A DNA stretch of 64,000 nt from Humibacter sp. RRB41 (GCF_022761015.1 NZ_JAKWJQ010000004.1:186001-250000), one strand, 5' to 3'. Positions 41,913 through 51,221 are shown, counted from the stretch's first letter. Numbers and translations are program-made. Notes: generated by a model not told the origin, from the letters alone.

Positions 41913-42707
41913 ATGGATGACGAAGCCTTCATCGCATACGTCGCCGACGGTCTGGGATCACTGCCGGGTGTGAAGGCTGTGACGCTCGGCGGTTCGCGGG
42001 CCGAGGGTACCAACCGGCCGGACAGCGATTGGGACTTCTCGCTCTACTATCGCGGCCGGTTCGATCCGCAGTCCCTGCGCGACCTCGGCTGGCCGGGAAC
42101 TGTCGGCGAGCTCGGGAGTTGGAGCTCCGCGTCCGACACAGTGTTCAACGGTGGAGCGTGGCTGGACATCGACGGTCGCGCCAGTGACGTGCATTACCGT
42201 GACCTGAATGTCGTCGATCGGGTGATCGCCGAAGCGCAGGACGGGCGATTCCAGACGGAGCCGTTGTGGTTCCATCTCGCCGGTCTTCCGTCCTACCTTG
42301 CGATGGCGGAACTCGCCGCGAAGCGAGTACTCGTGGGCGAGCTTCCGGATGTGACCTATCCGATCGCGCTGCGGGAGCACGCTCCCGACCTGTGGTGGGA
42401 GCAGGCTGCGGCGGAGTTGGACTATGCGCAGAAGTATCACGCGGCTGCCGGCCGTTTGACGCAGTGCGTCGGGCTGCTCGCCAGGGCTGCGACGTGCACG
42501 GCGCACGCCGTCCTTGCCGCAAGGGGAGTCTGGATAACGAACGAGAAGCAGCTGTTCGTGCGCGCGGACCTCGGCGAGGTCGACAGGATTCTCGCGACCG
42601 CCACGCCGGAGCCCGCCGTGCTGGTCGACGTCGTCGGCCGGGTGCGTGCCTTGTGCGTGGAGGCGTTGCGGGTGGCCCGGGCCGAGACGTCGCAGAATTC
42701 GGGGTAG
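41913..42707 (+). CDS. Nucleotidyltransferase-fold (pol-beta-like) protein
   Basis: The protein has 264 residues. The N-terminal motif VTLGGSRAEGTNRPDSDWDF (Gly26-Gly27-Ser28 and metal ligands Asp39/Asp41) is the pol-beta/MNT nucleotidyltransferase signature, followed by a helical C-terminal part (about 140-264). TAGCGT ends 6 bases before the ATG (leaderless). Such stand-alone proteins may modify small molecules or RNA, and some are MNT antitoxins; no HEPN partner is adjacent here. The function is unassigned. Confidence 0.82.
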   Translation: MDDEAFIAYVADGLGSLPGVKAVTLGGSRAEGTNRPDSDWDFSLYYRGRFDPQSLRDLGWPGTVGELGSWSSASDTVFNGGAWLDIDGRASDVHYRDLNVVDRVIAEAQDGRFQTEPLWFHLAGLPSYLAMAELAAKRVLVGELPDVTYPIALREHAPDLWWEQAAAELDYAQKYHAAAGRLTQCVGLLARAATCTAHAVLAARGVWITNEKQLFVRADLGEVDRILATATPEPAVLVDVVGRVRALCVEALRVARAETSQNSG

Positions 42708-42841
42708 TCCTTCCGTCCGGTGCGGCTGCCTTATCTGATGCGCTGCCGAATCTGATGCGGCTGTCCCGTCTGGTGCAAGGAACCGCCGCTCGCGATGTCG
42801 ACTGTACTGTTCTCTTCCTCCATAGTGCAGAAGTTTCGGAC

Positions 42842-42850
42842 TTATCCACA
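42842..42850 (+). promoter_or_regulatory. DnaA-box-like TTATCCACA upstream of the HNH gene
   Basis: TTATCCACA is a perfect match to the DnaA box consensus, 64 bases before the HNH gene start, in an AT-richer stretch than the surroundings. It is a single site, so it is not an origin. Confidence 0.6.
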
Positions 42851-42913
42851 GAAATGTGCTCTGACCTGGGCTTTGTTGTCTGGAATGTCGGTGGTGTGGT
42901 GTTGGCTTGAGGC

Positions 42914-44332
42914 ATGGAGGAGATCACGGCACAGTTGGCGACGGCCACCGTTGCCGCGCGTGCTGCGGTGGCGGTCGGGCAGGTTCCGACGCTGTCGGAT
43001 GGTGATCTGATGTCGGCGATGAGCGCAGTCGAGATCTTGGGTCGCACGGTCGATGCGTTGCGTGTTGCGGTCGCCGTCGAGGTGCAGGAGCGGTCCCGTC
43101 CCACGTTGGGCTCTGACCGGTTGTCGGCCCGTCAGGGGTGCCGCGCCGGCATCGAGTTGATCGCGCGGGTGACGCAGGTCAGCGAGGCGACCGCGAACCG
43201 TCGCTGCCGGGTGGGTGCAGGCATCCGTGCCCGTGACACGCTCACCGGGGAGGTGTTGCCTGCGGCGTTCCCGAAGGTGGCGGAAGCGATGGATGCCGGT
43301 GAGCTCGGCGTCGATTCCGCGTCGGCGATCATCACTGCGTTGAGTGCCGTGGCGAGCCGTGCTGAGCCGGAAATGCTGGCCGAAGCCGAGCACGCCCTGG
43401 TCGGGTGCGCCCTCGGGGTCGAGGTCTCCAGCGGGGAGCCGATCACGCCGTTCACCGCGGATCAGACTCGCATTCAAGCGATCCAGTGGCAGGTCGCCCT
43501 CGACCCGGATGGTGTCAAGGTCTGCGAAGAGCAGGCGACGCTGGGGCGCGGGATGGTGAAGCTCGGTACCCGCGGCGGTCTGACTCGGTACCGGTTGGAT
43601 GCGCTGCCGGAACTCGAGGGGAAGCTGGAGAGGATCTTCGCTTCGTGCCTGTCACCGAAAACCGCCGGCCGCTTCCTGACCGTTGAGGACGAAGCCGAAG
43701 CCCTCGTGGGTGGTGATACCCGCACTCCGGCGCAGCAACGTCACGACATCGTCGCCGCCATGCTGGACGCGGCAGCTCGTAGCGGTGAACTGCCCACGAT
43801 CGGTGGCGCTTCACCCACCGTGCTGATCAGCGTCGCGGCCGAGGAGTTGGAAGCAGGCACCGGTGCCGGGTGGATCGACGGGGTTCAGAACCCGGTCTCG
43901 ATCGACACCGTGAAACGGTTCATCTGCACCGGCGGCATCCAGAAGGTCCTCTTCGACTGCAACGGCAAGATCATCGCGTTGAGTTCCCCCGACCGCATCT
44001 TCACCCCACAACAACGACGTGCGATCACCGTCCGGGACGGCGGATGCGTGATCCCCGGCTGCCAGATCCCCGCCGGCTGGTGCGAAATCCACCACGTCAT
44101 CGAACACTCCAGAAGCGGACCAACCCACACCGACAACGGCGTCCTCCTGTGCTGGTTCCACCACCACACCATCGACACCAGCGGCTGGCAGGTCCACATG
44201 GTCGACGGTGTTCCCTACATACGACCACCCCGCTGGATCGACCCCGACCGACAATGGCGACGCGCCAGCACTCCACACACCCTCACACACACCCGACCAC
44301 CGCGACCAGACCGAATGCCCAGCCGAACGTGA
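42914..44332 (+). CDS. HNH endonuclease, DUF222/13E12 repeat family
   Basis: The protein has 472 residues. Residues 1 to about 300 form the DUF222 domain (ALRVAVAVEVQERSRPTLGSD, CRVGAGIRARDTLTG). The C-terminal HNH domain is visible as CVIPGCQIPAGWCEIHHVIEHSRSG and LLCWFHHHTID: Cys pairs bind zinc and the His-His pair is catalytic. 13E12 proteins are multicopy in many actinobacteria and behave like mobile or selfish elements; no splicing signals or transposon ends are visible. The 3' end has a different base composition (CAC/ACC-rich), consistent with transfer. Confidence 0.93.
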   Translation: MEEITAQLATATVAARAAVAVGQVPTLSDGDLMSAMSAVEILGRTVDALRVAVAVEVQERSRPTLGSDRLSARQGCRAGIELIARVTQVSEATANRRCRVGAGIRARDTLTGEVLPAAFPKVAEAMDAGELGVDSASAIITALSAVASRAEPEMLAEAEHALVGCALGVEVSSGEPITPFTADQTRIQAIQWQVALDPDGVKVCEEQATLGRGMVKLGTRGGLTRYRLDALPELEGKLERIFASCLSPKTAGRFLTVEDEAEALVGGDTRTPAQQRHDIVAAMLDAAARSGELPTIGGASPTVLISVAAEELEAGTGAGWIDGVQNPVSIDTVKRFICTGGIQKVLFDCNGKIIALSSPDRIFTPQQRRAITVRDGGCVIPGCQIPAGWCEIHHVIEHSRSGPTHTDNGVLLCWFHHHTIDTSGWQVHMVDGVPYIRPPRWIDPDRQWRRASTPHTLTHTRPPRPDRMPSRT

Positions 44333-44606
44333 CACCGATCACCCCGCGCGCTCTCCGACCGAGCGGTGAACTTTCTGAACGACCTCTGATCTTGGTGACA
44401 AGCGAGCCTCCGCTTACCGATATCTGGGGACGATCGGCCTCGACTGGCAAGGTGAGCGTCGATCTGAGCCCGCCCAGGGCATCCGCGGTCGTAGCGGAGA
44501 TGTCCGTCCATCCCGCCGTGCCACGGTGGATTGTCTGGACGATGGCGCGGCTGAACGACGACGACGCTGACGCAATGGACGCGGGCTCTCTCGCTACCGT
44601 GGAGTC

Positions 44607-46496
44607 GTGACCTTCGCTCCCGCCCCCGCCTTCACCACCCGTCCGACAATCCGCGGCACGTTCGGCGTCGCTGCCTCCACGCACTGGCTCGCGAGTGCCG
44701 CGGCGCAGTCCGTTCTTGAGCGCGGCGGCAATGCGTTCGACGCAGCGGTCGCTGCGGGTTTCGTGCTGCACATCGTCGAGCCGCACCTGAACGGTCCCGG
44801 CGGCGACCTCACGGGGTTGTTCCGCACCACAGACGGCGAGCTGCGCGTGCTGATGGGACAGGGTCCCGCGCCGGCGGGCGCGACGCTCGAGCACTACCGC
44901 GATGTCGAGGGGCTTGCGGATGTGCCGGGTGCGGGCGCGCTCGCCGCCGCGGTTCCAGGGTCGGTCGACGCGTGGTTCCGGCTGCTCGCCGAGCACGGAA
45001 CGTGGGAGCTGGGGGACGTGCTGGAGTACGCGCTCGGATACGCCGAGCACGGGCATCCTGTGCACCAGGCCGTCGTGGTCACGCTCGAGCGCATCCGTGA
45101 GCATTTCCTGGAGCACTGGCCGACCTCCGCCGCCCTGTGGCTGGATGCCGACGGCAACGTCCCGCGGCCCGGCGACCTGATCGTCAACCCGGCGTACGCG
45201 TCGGTGCTGAAGCGACTCGTCGCGGCGGGCGAGGGTCGGAGCACACGCGAGGAGCGCATCGAGGCAGCCAGGCGCGAGTGGAAGACCGGCTTCGTCGCGC
45301 AGTCGATCGACGCGTTCGTGCGCACGCCGCACCGGCACAGCGACGGATGCGACCACGCCGGCGTGCTGCGGGCATCCGACCTCGCGGCCTTCGACGCGTG
45401 CACCGAGGATGCCGTCACCTACGACTTCCACGGATTCACCGTCGCCAAGACCGGCCCGTGGGGCCAGGGGCCGGTGCTGCTGCAGATGCTCGCCATCCTC
45501 GACGCCTACGGTCGCCGGCACGGACTTGCCGACCAGCACCTCGACCCGTCGACCGCGTTCGGCATCCACGTGATCGCCGAAGCCGAGAAGCTCGCGCTCG
45601 CGGACCGGGATGCCTGGTACGCCGACCCGACATTCGCGGACGTGCCGCTGGCGACGCTGCTCTCGTCCGAATACGCAGCAGAGCGGGCAGCGTTGATCGG
45701 TGAGACCGCCAGCGCAGAGCTGCGTCCAGGGTCGCCGGACGGTCGCGCGCCCTACCTTCCCGCGGTGGGCGTCGGCGCCGCGAAGGACGGCCTCGCCGAC
45801 ACGGACGACCCCGACGGCGACGAGGTGGCGGATGCCGCGACCTTGCCCGCCGGCATCGGCGAGCCGACCGTCGACCGCAACGGCCAGACCCGCGGCGACA
45901 CCTGCCACCTCGACGTTGCGGACCGGTGGGGGAACGTGGTGACGGTGACGCCGTCCGGCGGATGGCTGCAGTCGTCCCCGACCGTGCCGGAGCTCGGGTT
46001 CTGCCTCGGCACGAGGCTGCAGATGGCCTGGCTCGACGAGGCGTCTCCCTCGGTGCTGCGGCCGGGTGCGCGCCCGCGCACGACGCTGTCCGCGACGCTC
46101 GTGACGGCATCCGATGGCGATCGCGTGATGTCGCTCGGCACGCCGGGCGGTGACCAGCAGGACCAGTGGCAGCTGCCGGCCCTGCTACGGATGCTCGTGG
46201 GCGGCTGGGACCCGCAGGCCGCGATCGACGCGCCGACGTTCCACACCACCAGCCACGTCTCGAGCTTCTGGCCACGCGTCTGGGAACCCGCTGGGCTGGT
46301 CGTGGAGGATCGCGTCGGCGACGACGTGATCGCGGAACTGGAGCGCCGAGGACACCGCGTCATGGTCTCTGGACCGTGGACGCTGGGTCGCCTCAGCGGA
46401 GTCGGCATCGAGCTCGTGCAGGGGAGTGGTGCACCGCGGCTCCTGTGGTCAGCGGCCAACCCACGCGGCGTGCAGGGATACGCGACTGGGCGATGA
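44607..46496 (+). CDS. Gamma-glutamyltransferase family protein
   Basis: The protein has 629 residues in the Ntn-hydrolase gamma-glutamyltransferase/YwrD family. The N-terminal ERGGNAFDAAVAAGFVLHIVEPHLNGPGG block matches the family, and the autocatalytic Thr432 lies in RGDTCHLDVADRWGN; SLGTPGGDQQ is another family marker. No signal peptide is present, so it is cytoplasmic like YwrD-type members. An acidic stretch before Thr432 (DTDDPDGDEVADA) is an insertion. TACCGT ends 6 bases before the GTG start. The substrate may be a gamma-glutamyl or other amide compound. Confidence 0.92.
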   Translation: MTFAPAPAFTTRPTIRGTFGVAASTHWLASAAAQSVLERGGNAFDAAVAAGFVLHIVEPHLNGPGGDLTGLFRTTDGELRVLMGQGPAPAGATLEHYRDVEGLADVPGAGALAAAVPGSVDAWFRLLAEHGTWELGDVLEYALGYAEHGHPVHQAVVVTLERIREHFLEHWPTSAALWLDADGNVPRPGDLIVNPAYASVLKRLVAAGEGRSTREERIEAARREWKTGFVAQSIDAFVRTPHRHSDGCDHAGVLRASDLAAFDACTEDAVTYDFHGFTVAKTGPWGQGPVLLQMLAILDAYGRRHGLADQHLDPSTAFGIHVIAEAEKLALADRDAWYADPTFADVPLATLLSSEYAAERAALIGETASAELRPGSPDGRAPYLPAVGVGAAKDGLADTDDPDGDEVADAATLPAGIGEPTVDRNGQTRGDTCHLDVADRWGNVVTVTPSGGWLQSSPTVPELGFCLGTRLQMAWLDEASPSVLRPGARPRTTLSATLVTASDGDRVMSLGTPGGDQQDQWQLPALLRMLVGGWDPQAAIDAPTFHTTSHVSSFWPRVWEPAGLVVEDRVGDDVIAELERRGHRVMVSGPWTLGRLSGVGIELVQGSGAPRLLWSAANPRGVQGYATGR

Positions 46497-46545
46497 GCGT
46501 CTGGGGCGCGGTGACTCGGCCGAGCGGTTCGCTAGGCTCACGCGA

Positions 46546-47487
46546 GTGACCCGACTCATCCTGGATTGCGACACAGGCACCGACGACGCCATCGCGATGA
46601 TCGCGGCGGTCGGGCATCCGCAGCTCGAGCTCGTCGCGGTCACCACCGTGAACGGCAACGTCTCGCTCGAGCACACCACCGACAACTCGCTGCGCGTGCT
46701 CGACCTGCTGGGAGCATCCGTGCCGGTGTACCCGGGTGCAGACCGGCCGTTCGTGCGCGACGACATGCCTATTCCGCGCGACGTGCTCAACGCCGACAAC
46801 CCGGAATTCCAAGTGGCGAGCCTGCCGTTCCCCGAGCCCGTTTCAGTGCCGGCCATCGGGAGCGCGATCGAATTCCTCATCGAGACCTACCTCGCAGCAG
46901 ATGCGGACGACATCGTTCTCGTCGCGACCGGACCGCTCACCAACATCGCTGCAGCCCTTGCCGTGGAGCCGCGCCTCGCATCGCGCATTCCACGGCTCGT
47001 GGTGATGGGCGGCTCGGTCATTGGCGGCAATGTGACAGCGTCGGCCGAGTTCAACTTCTGGGTCGACGCCGATGCCGCGCAGGCCGTGCTGGCTGCCGGC
47101 ATCCGCGACGTCATGATCGTGCCGCTCGACGCGACGCACTCCGTGCCGCTCACCAGAGCCGATTGCGCCGCGCTCGCCGCGCTCGGCACCACGGCAGGTC
47201 GAGCCATCAGCGACCTCGTGCTGCACCGCATCGAGACCGACGGCGAGGCGGCTGACGACGGCGCGCCCGTGCACGATCCGCTCTGCGTAGCCGCCCTGGT
47301 CGATCCGGGGGTGCTCACGCGAGTTGTGAACAGGCCGGCCACAGTCGAGGCTGCCGGCGAGTTGACGGTGGGGGAGTTGGTCGTCGACATGCGTCCGTGG
47401 ACGGCGGAATCGCCCACCACACACATCGCACTCGCGGCCGATCACGATCGATTCGTGACATTCCTGCTCGACGCCGTTCGAAGCTGA
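46546..47487 (+). CDS. Nucleoside hydrolase (inosine-uridine-preferring type)
   Basis: The protein has 313 residues. The calcium-binding motif LILDCDTGTDDAIAM (Asp7, Asp9, Asp13, Asp14) is diagnostic. VVMGGSVIGGNVTASAEFNFWVDADAA and the C-terminal HDPLCVAALVDP (catalytic/ligand His-Asp) complete the active site. It releases the base from ribonucleosides for salvage. The GTG at 46546 with TAGGCT 7 bases upstream is preferred over a longer frame overlapping the previous gene. It follows the gamma-glutamyltransferase by 49 bp. Confidence 0.94.
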   Translation: MTRLILDCDTGTDDAIAMIAAVGHPQLELVAVTTVNGNVSLEHTTDNSLRVLDLLGASVPVYPGADRPFVRDDMPIPRDVLNADNPEFQVASLPFPEPVSVPAIGSAIEFLIETYLAADADDIVLVATGPLTNIAAALAVEPRLASRIPRLVVMGGSVIGGNVTASAEFNFWVDADAAQAVLAAGIRDVMIVPLDATHSVPLTRADCAALAALGTTAGRAISDLVLHRIETDGEAADDGAPVHDPLCVAALVDPGVLTRVVNRPATVEAAGELTVGELVVDMRPWTAESPTTHIALAADHDRFVTFLLDAVRS

Positions 47488-47545
47488 CGGCGCATCGCAT
47501 GGTCGGTGGCCGGCGCACGTGCGGCACCCCCGGTAGCGTCGAGGC

Positions 47546-48526
47546 ATGGCAGAAATCGATCACCGCGCTCCCGAATACCGCGTCCTCGGACCCTCCGGCC
47601 TCGTCGTCTCGACGGTAGGCCTGGGCTGCAACAACTTCGGTCGCGCTGGCACGCGCACGGAGTCGCAGGAGGGCACGACAGCAGTGGTCGATGCCGCCGT
47701 CGACGCCGGCATCACCTTCTTTGACACGGCGGATGTCTACGGCAGAGAGCGTGGGCTCAGCGAGACCCTGATGGGCGTTGCACTGCGTGGCAAGCGCGAG
47801 CGCGTCGTTCTCGCCACCAAGTTCGGCGGGGACATGCAGGGTTCGAACGGCCCCGACTGGGGTGCTCGCGGCTCGCGGCGCTACGTGCGGCTCGCGGTGG
47901 AGGCATCCCTGCGTCGTCTGCAGACCGACTGGATCGACCTGTACCAGCTGCACGTGCCCGACCCGCTGACGCCCATCGAGGAGACCCTCGACGTGCTCGA
48001 CGACCTGATCACCGAGGGCAAGGTGCGCTACATCGGCCACTCGAACCTCGCGGGATGGCAGATCGCCGACGCCGAGTACACCGCGGTGCTGGGCGGGCAT
48101 CCGAAGTTCATCTCGGCCCAGAACCGGTACAACCTGGTCAGCCGCGAGGCGGAAGACGAGGTGCTGCCTGCCGTCGATGCCTACGGACTCGGTTTCCTGC
48201 CCTTCTTCCCGCTCAACAACGGCCTCTTCACCGGAAACTTCACGCGCGACGGCGGCCCTGAGGGCAGCCGCATCCTGCGCGAGCGGCGCAATGTTCTCGA
48301 CGACGCCCCGTGGGAGGCGATGGATGCCTACCAGCGCTTCTGCGACGACCGCGGCATCTCGATGCTCGAGGCCACGTTCGGCTGGCTGCTCGCCCAGCCG
48401 AATCTGACGAGCGTCATCGCCGGTGCCACGAAGCCGGAGCAGGTTGCGGCGAACGCGGCGGCGGGCTCGGCGTGGCATCCGTCGGCCGAGGATGTCGCCG
48501 CGATCTCGGAGCTCTTCCCCGCCTGA
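47546..48526 (+). CDS. Aldo/keto reductase
   Basis: The protein has 326 residues with an (alpha/beta)8 barrel. The AKR catalytic residues are in FFDTADVYGRERGLSETLMG (Asp and Tyr), VVLATKFGG (Lys) and DLYQLHVPDP (His). It is a YajO/PhcS-like member acting with NADPH on carbonyls. TAGCGT ends 6 bases before the ATG. No partner genes suggest a particular substrate. Confidence 0.93.
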   Translation: MAEIDHRAPEYRVLGPSGLVVSTVGLGCNNFGRAGTRTESQEGTTAVVDAAVDAGITFFDTADVYGRERGLSETLMGVALRGKRERVVLATKFGGDMQGSNGPDWGARGSRRYVRLAVEASLRRLQTDWIDLYQLHVPDPLTPIEETLDVLDDLITEGKVRYIGHSNLAGWQIADAEYTAVLGGHPKFISAQNRYNLVSREAEDEVLPAVDAYGLGFLPFFPLNNGLFTGNFTRDGGPEGSRILRERRNVLDDAPWEAMDAYQRFCDDRGISMLEATFGWLLAQPNLTSVIAGATKPEQVAANAAAGSAWHPSAEDVAAISELFPA

Positions 48527-48582
48527 CATCGGCTGCACGACGCCGCGACCAGACGGCGCTCGGTGTCGTTTCTGTATTATCT

Positions 48583-48610
48583 GTGCTACTAGTTATGGTA
48601 CAAGTAGTAC
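48583..48610. promoter_or_regulatory. YtrA/GntR-type operator
   Basis: GTGCTACT (48583-48590) faces AGTAGTAC (48603-48610) with one mismatch and a 12-base spacer. It is followed at once by AGGAGG and the GntR start. TATTAT (48575-48580) is a likely -10 box, so binding here would block the operon's own promoter. Confidence 0.7.
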
Positions 48611-48622
48611 AGGAGGTGCCGC

Positions 48623-49048
48623 ATGCAGATCGCCATCGATCCCGTTTCGAACGTGCCGCTGTACCAGCAGCTGAGGGACCGGGTCGTCGAGGGGATCGCC
48701 TCGGGCGAGCTCTCGGCTGGCGAGCCGCTCGCACCGGTGCGACAGCTTGCCGCGCAGTTCGGCATCAACCCGGCAACCGTGGCAAAGGGGTACGACCTCC
48801 TGCGCGCGGAGGGCCTGCTGCTCACGCACCGCACGGCCGGGTCCGTCGTTGCCCGTGACCCCCGGAACGCCCCGTGGCACGCGGACGCTGAGGCCGACTG
48901 GTCGGCGCGCTTGCGAACACTGCTCGCCGAGGCCGTGGCACAGGGCATGCCCGATGACGGCATTCTTCAGCACGCTCGCAGCGCGCTGCAGACGTTCAGC
49001 GCAGCGCGGCCGACGAGCGACTCCACGACGAAGGAGGATTCCCGATGA
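48623..49048 (+). CDS. GntR family regulator, YtrA-like
   Basis: The protein has 141 residues. The winged HTH is PLYQQLRDRVVEGIASGELSAGEPLAPVRQLAAQFGINPATV. Only a short helical C-terminal dimerisation tail follows, which is the YtrA subclass. AGGAGG is ideally placed. ATGA overlap couples it to the DUF1648 gene. YtrA regulators usually autoregulate and control adjacent membrane-protein or ABC genes, as here. Confidence 0.93.
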   Translation: MQIAIDPVSNVPLYQQLRDRVVEGIASGELSAGEPLAPVRQLAAQFGINPATVAKGYDLLRAEGLLLTHRTAGSVVARDPRNAPWHADAEADWSARLRTLLAEAVAQGMPDDGILQHARSALQTFSAARPTSDSTTKEDSR

Positions 49049-50187
49049 CCGTGTTCGCCTTCGGTTTCGTCATCGTGATCACCGCGTTCGTCGCCGCGAT
49101 GTTCCTCGTGATGCCCGCCATGGTGCGACGCACGCTCCCGCTCGGCGTCAGCGTGCCGCAGAGCCACGTGAATGATCCCGTCGTGCGATCGTCCATCCGC
49201 AGGTATCGCTCGGGGATCGTCGCCGCGTGGGTGGTCAGCGTTCTCGTCTCTGCGCTGGCCTCGCCTGTTTCTTCGCAGCTCGTGCTCGCCGTCATGCCGT
49301 TGCTGTTCATCGCGTTGAGCGGTGTCGTCTACGTGGTGACACGGCGCAGCATCACGGCCGCCAAGCGCGAGGGCGCGTGGTACGAGGGGGCGACCACGAG
49401 GCTGGTCGCGGATGCTTCGCCGCGCCGCGTCGGACATCCGTCGGTCGCGTGGCTGGTCGCCTCGGTGCTCGTGGTGTGGGTGACCATCGCGATCGGAGTC
49501 GCCGTCTACCCGTCGCTGCCCGCTGTCATCCCGATCCACTGGGGTGGGGCCGGGCAGGTCAACGGCACGGCACCGAAATCGGTGTGGTCGGTATTCGGAG
49601 TCCCGCTCATCACGCTCGGCGTCATCGCGCTCTTCTACGGGATGTCGTGGCTGACACTGGTGACTCCACCGCGCTCTGTCGCCTCGGACACCCCGGAGCA
49701 GGCGGCTCGCCGCGCGGGGGCTCAGCGACACCTCGCCTCGGCCGGACTGGGCATCATGTCGCTCGTGCTCTCGATCGGGCTCGGGCTCACGACGATCGCC
49801 GGCTGGCTGGCGCCCGATTCCGACGCCGTGATGACCGCCGCGCTTCTCACGACGCTGGTGCTCGTTGTCGCCGCGGTGGCCGTCATCCTCGTGCGTTATT
49901 ACCGGTCGATGTCGGCTTCCAGGGCGGCTGCGACGCAGACGGCATCCCGGTCAGTGCAAGGCGGACTCGAACGTGAACGGCCGGACGCCCCGGATGACGA
50001 CCGCTACTGGAAGTTCGGCGCGGTGTACATCAACCGAGACGATCCGGCGACGTTCGTGCCCAAACGATTCGGTGTGGGCTGGACGGTCAACCTCGGCAGC
50101 CCGGGCGGCATCGTCTTCGCCGTGGTGATCGTGCTGATCATCCTCGGTGCCCTCGTCACCGTCGTCGTCGTTCCGGGGCTGCGATGA
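49045..50187 (+). CDS. DUF1648 and DUF5808 domain membrane protein
   Basis: The protein has 380 residues. About eight membrane helices are visible. The DUF1648 segment YPSLPAVIPIHWGGAGQVNGTAPKSV lies near 155-180, and the C-terminal DUF5808 segment DRYWKFGAVYINRDDPATFVPKRFGVGWTVN is followed by a last helix. These proteins often sit behind YtrA regulators and relate to the SdpI immunity-protein family, so a role in envelope stress or immunity is plausible. It overlaps both neighbouring genes by 4 bp. Confidence 0.88.
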   Translation: MTVFAFGFVIVITAFVAAMFLVMPAMVRRTLPLGVSVPQSHVNDPVVRSSIRRYRSGIVAAWVVSVLVSALASPVSSQLVLAVMPLLFIALSGVVYVVTRRSITAAKREGAWYEGATTRLVADASPRRVGHPSVAWLVASVLVVWVTIAIGVAVYPSLPAVIPIHWGGAGQVNGTAPKSVWSVFGVPLITLGVIALFYGMSWLTLVTPPRSVASDTPEQAARRAGAQRHLASAGLGIMSLVLSIGLGLTTIAGWLAPDSDAVMTAALLTTLVLVVAAVAVILVRYYRSMSASRAAATQTASRSVQGGLERERPDAPDDDRYWKFGAVYINRDDPATFVPKRFGVGWTVNLGSPGGIVFAVVIVLIILGALVTVVVVPGLR

Positions 50188-51221
50188 GCGCCGGCGAAGG
50201 GGCGGAGACGACCCCGCCCCAGACTGCCGCGCCAGAGCCGACCGCGCCCGCGCCGAACCACCCGTTCCCGACGAAGGTCCCGTGGATCTCCGTCGCCGCG
50301 TTCATCGTCATCGCCTACGGGCTCGCCTGGCTCGTCGCGCTACCGCTGTGGCTGAGTGGCGAAGGGCTTTCCACGCCGGGTGCGATCTTCCTCATCGTGC
50401 TCATGATGTACACGCCGGGTGCTGCAGCCCTGATCGTGGCGTTCTCCGTGCAACGCCCGCGACCGCGCCCGCTGCCGGAGTATCTGGGACTCTGGCCGCT
50501 GCGACCGGCGAAACGCGTGATCTGGCTGACGACCGCCGGTCTGCTCGGAAGCATCCTGCTCATCGTCGTCAGTGTGTTCGTGAGCGCCGCATTCGGCCTC
50601 GTGTCGCTCGACCTCGTGCACTTCTCCGGATTCGAGCAGACGCTGAACGCGGCGGCCGGCGGTGTGATCATCCCGATTCCGGTCGGCCTCCTGGTCGTCA
50701 TCCAGCTCGTGTCACTGCCGTTCGCTTCGCTCTTCAACGCCTTCGCCACCATCGGCGAAGAGCTCGGTTGGCGTGGATGGCTGCTGCCCAGCCTTCGCCC
50801 GCTCGGCACCTGGCCCGCGCTCATCATCACCGGCATCGTGTGGGGTCTGTGGCACGCGCCGATCATCCTTCTCGGCTACGACTTCGACCAGCCGAATGCC
50901 TTCGGGGTGGTGATGATGGTCGGCGGATGCCTGTTCCTCGGCATTCTGATCGGCTGGTTGCGCCTGCGCTCCGGCTCGATCTGGCCGAGCGTCTTCGCGC
51001 ACGCCGGCTTCAACGGTGCAGCGGGTTTCCTAGGCCTGGTGATCGCGGCGGGCGCCAAACCCGATCCGGTGATCGTCGGCGCCCTCGGCCTCGTACCGTG
51101 GCTCGTGATGGCGGTGATCATCGCGGTGCTGGCGGTGACGGGACAGTTCAGCAAGCAGCCGCGGTTGCTCAGGCGTTCGCGTACGGATGCATCCGCCGGT
51201 ACCGCCGCGCGAGCACGGTGA
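50184..51221 (+). CDS. CPBP family intramembrane glutamic metalloprotease (Abi-like)
   Basis: The protein has 345 residues and about eight membrane helices. The catalytic CPBP motifs are EELGWRGWLLPSL (EExxxR-like) and GIVWGLWHAPIILLGYDF (FxxxH-type), with FAHAGFNGAAGF as the third motif. Members process prenylated proteins or act in bacteriocin immunity. Third gene of the GntR operon. Its last 53 bp overlap the convergent nhaA gene on the other strand. Confidence 0.9.
   Translation: MSAGEGAETTPPQTAAPEPTAPAPNHPFPTKVPWISVAAFIVIAYGLAWLVALPLWLSGEGLSTPGAIFLIVLMMYTPGAAALIVAFSVQRPRPRPLPEYLGLWPLRPAKRVIWLTTAGLLGSILLIVVSVFVSAAFGLVSLDLVHFSGFEQTLNAAAGGVIIPIPVGLLVVIQLVSLPFASLFNAFATIGEELGWRGWLLPSLRPLGTWPALIITGIVWGLWHAPIILLGYDFDQPNAFGVVMMVGGCLFLGILIGWLRLRSGSIWPSVFAHAGFNGAAGFLGLVIAAGAKPDPVIVGALGLVPWLVMAVIIAVLAVTGQFSKQPRLLRRSRTDASAGTAARAR

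Noticed and set aside
41913-42707. MNT antitoxin of a HEPN/MNT toxin-antitoxin pair
   Set aside because: The protein is larger than typical MNT antitoxins and no HEPN gene is adjacent.
42842-42850. Possible replication origin at the TTATCCACA box
   Set aside because: Only a single DnaA box is present, with no AT-rich unwinding region and no dnaA or dnaN nearby.
42914-44332. HNH gene as a homing endonuclease within an intron or intein
   Set aside because: The ORF is free-standing in an intergenic position; no interrupted host gene or splice-site sequences are visible.
44283-45908. Minus-strand 541-codon open frame
   Set aside because: Antisense to the gamma-glutamyltransferase, whose motifs and catalytic Thr are clear on the plus strand.
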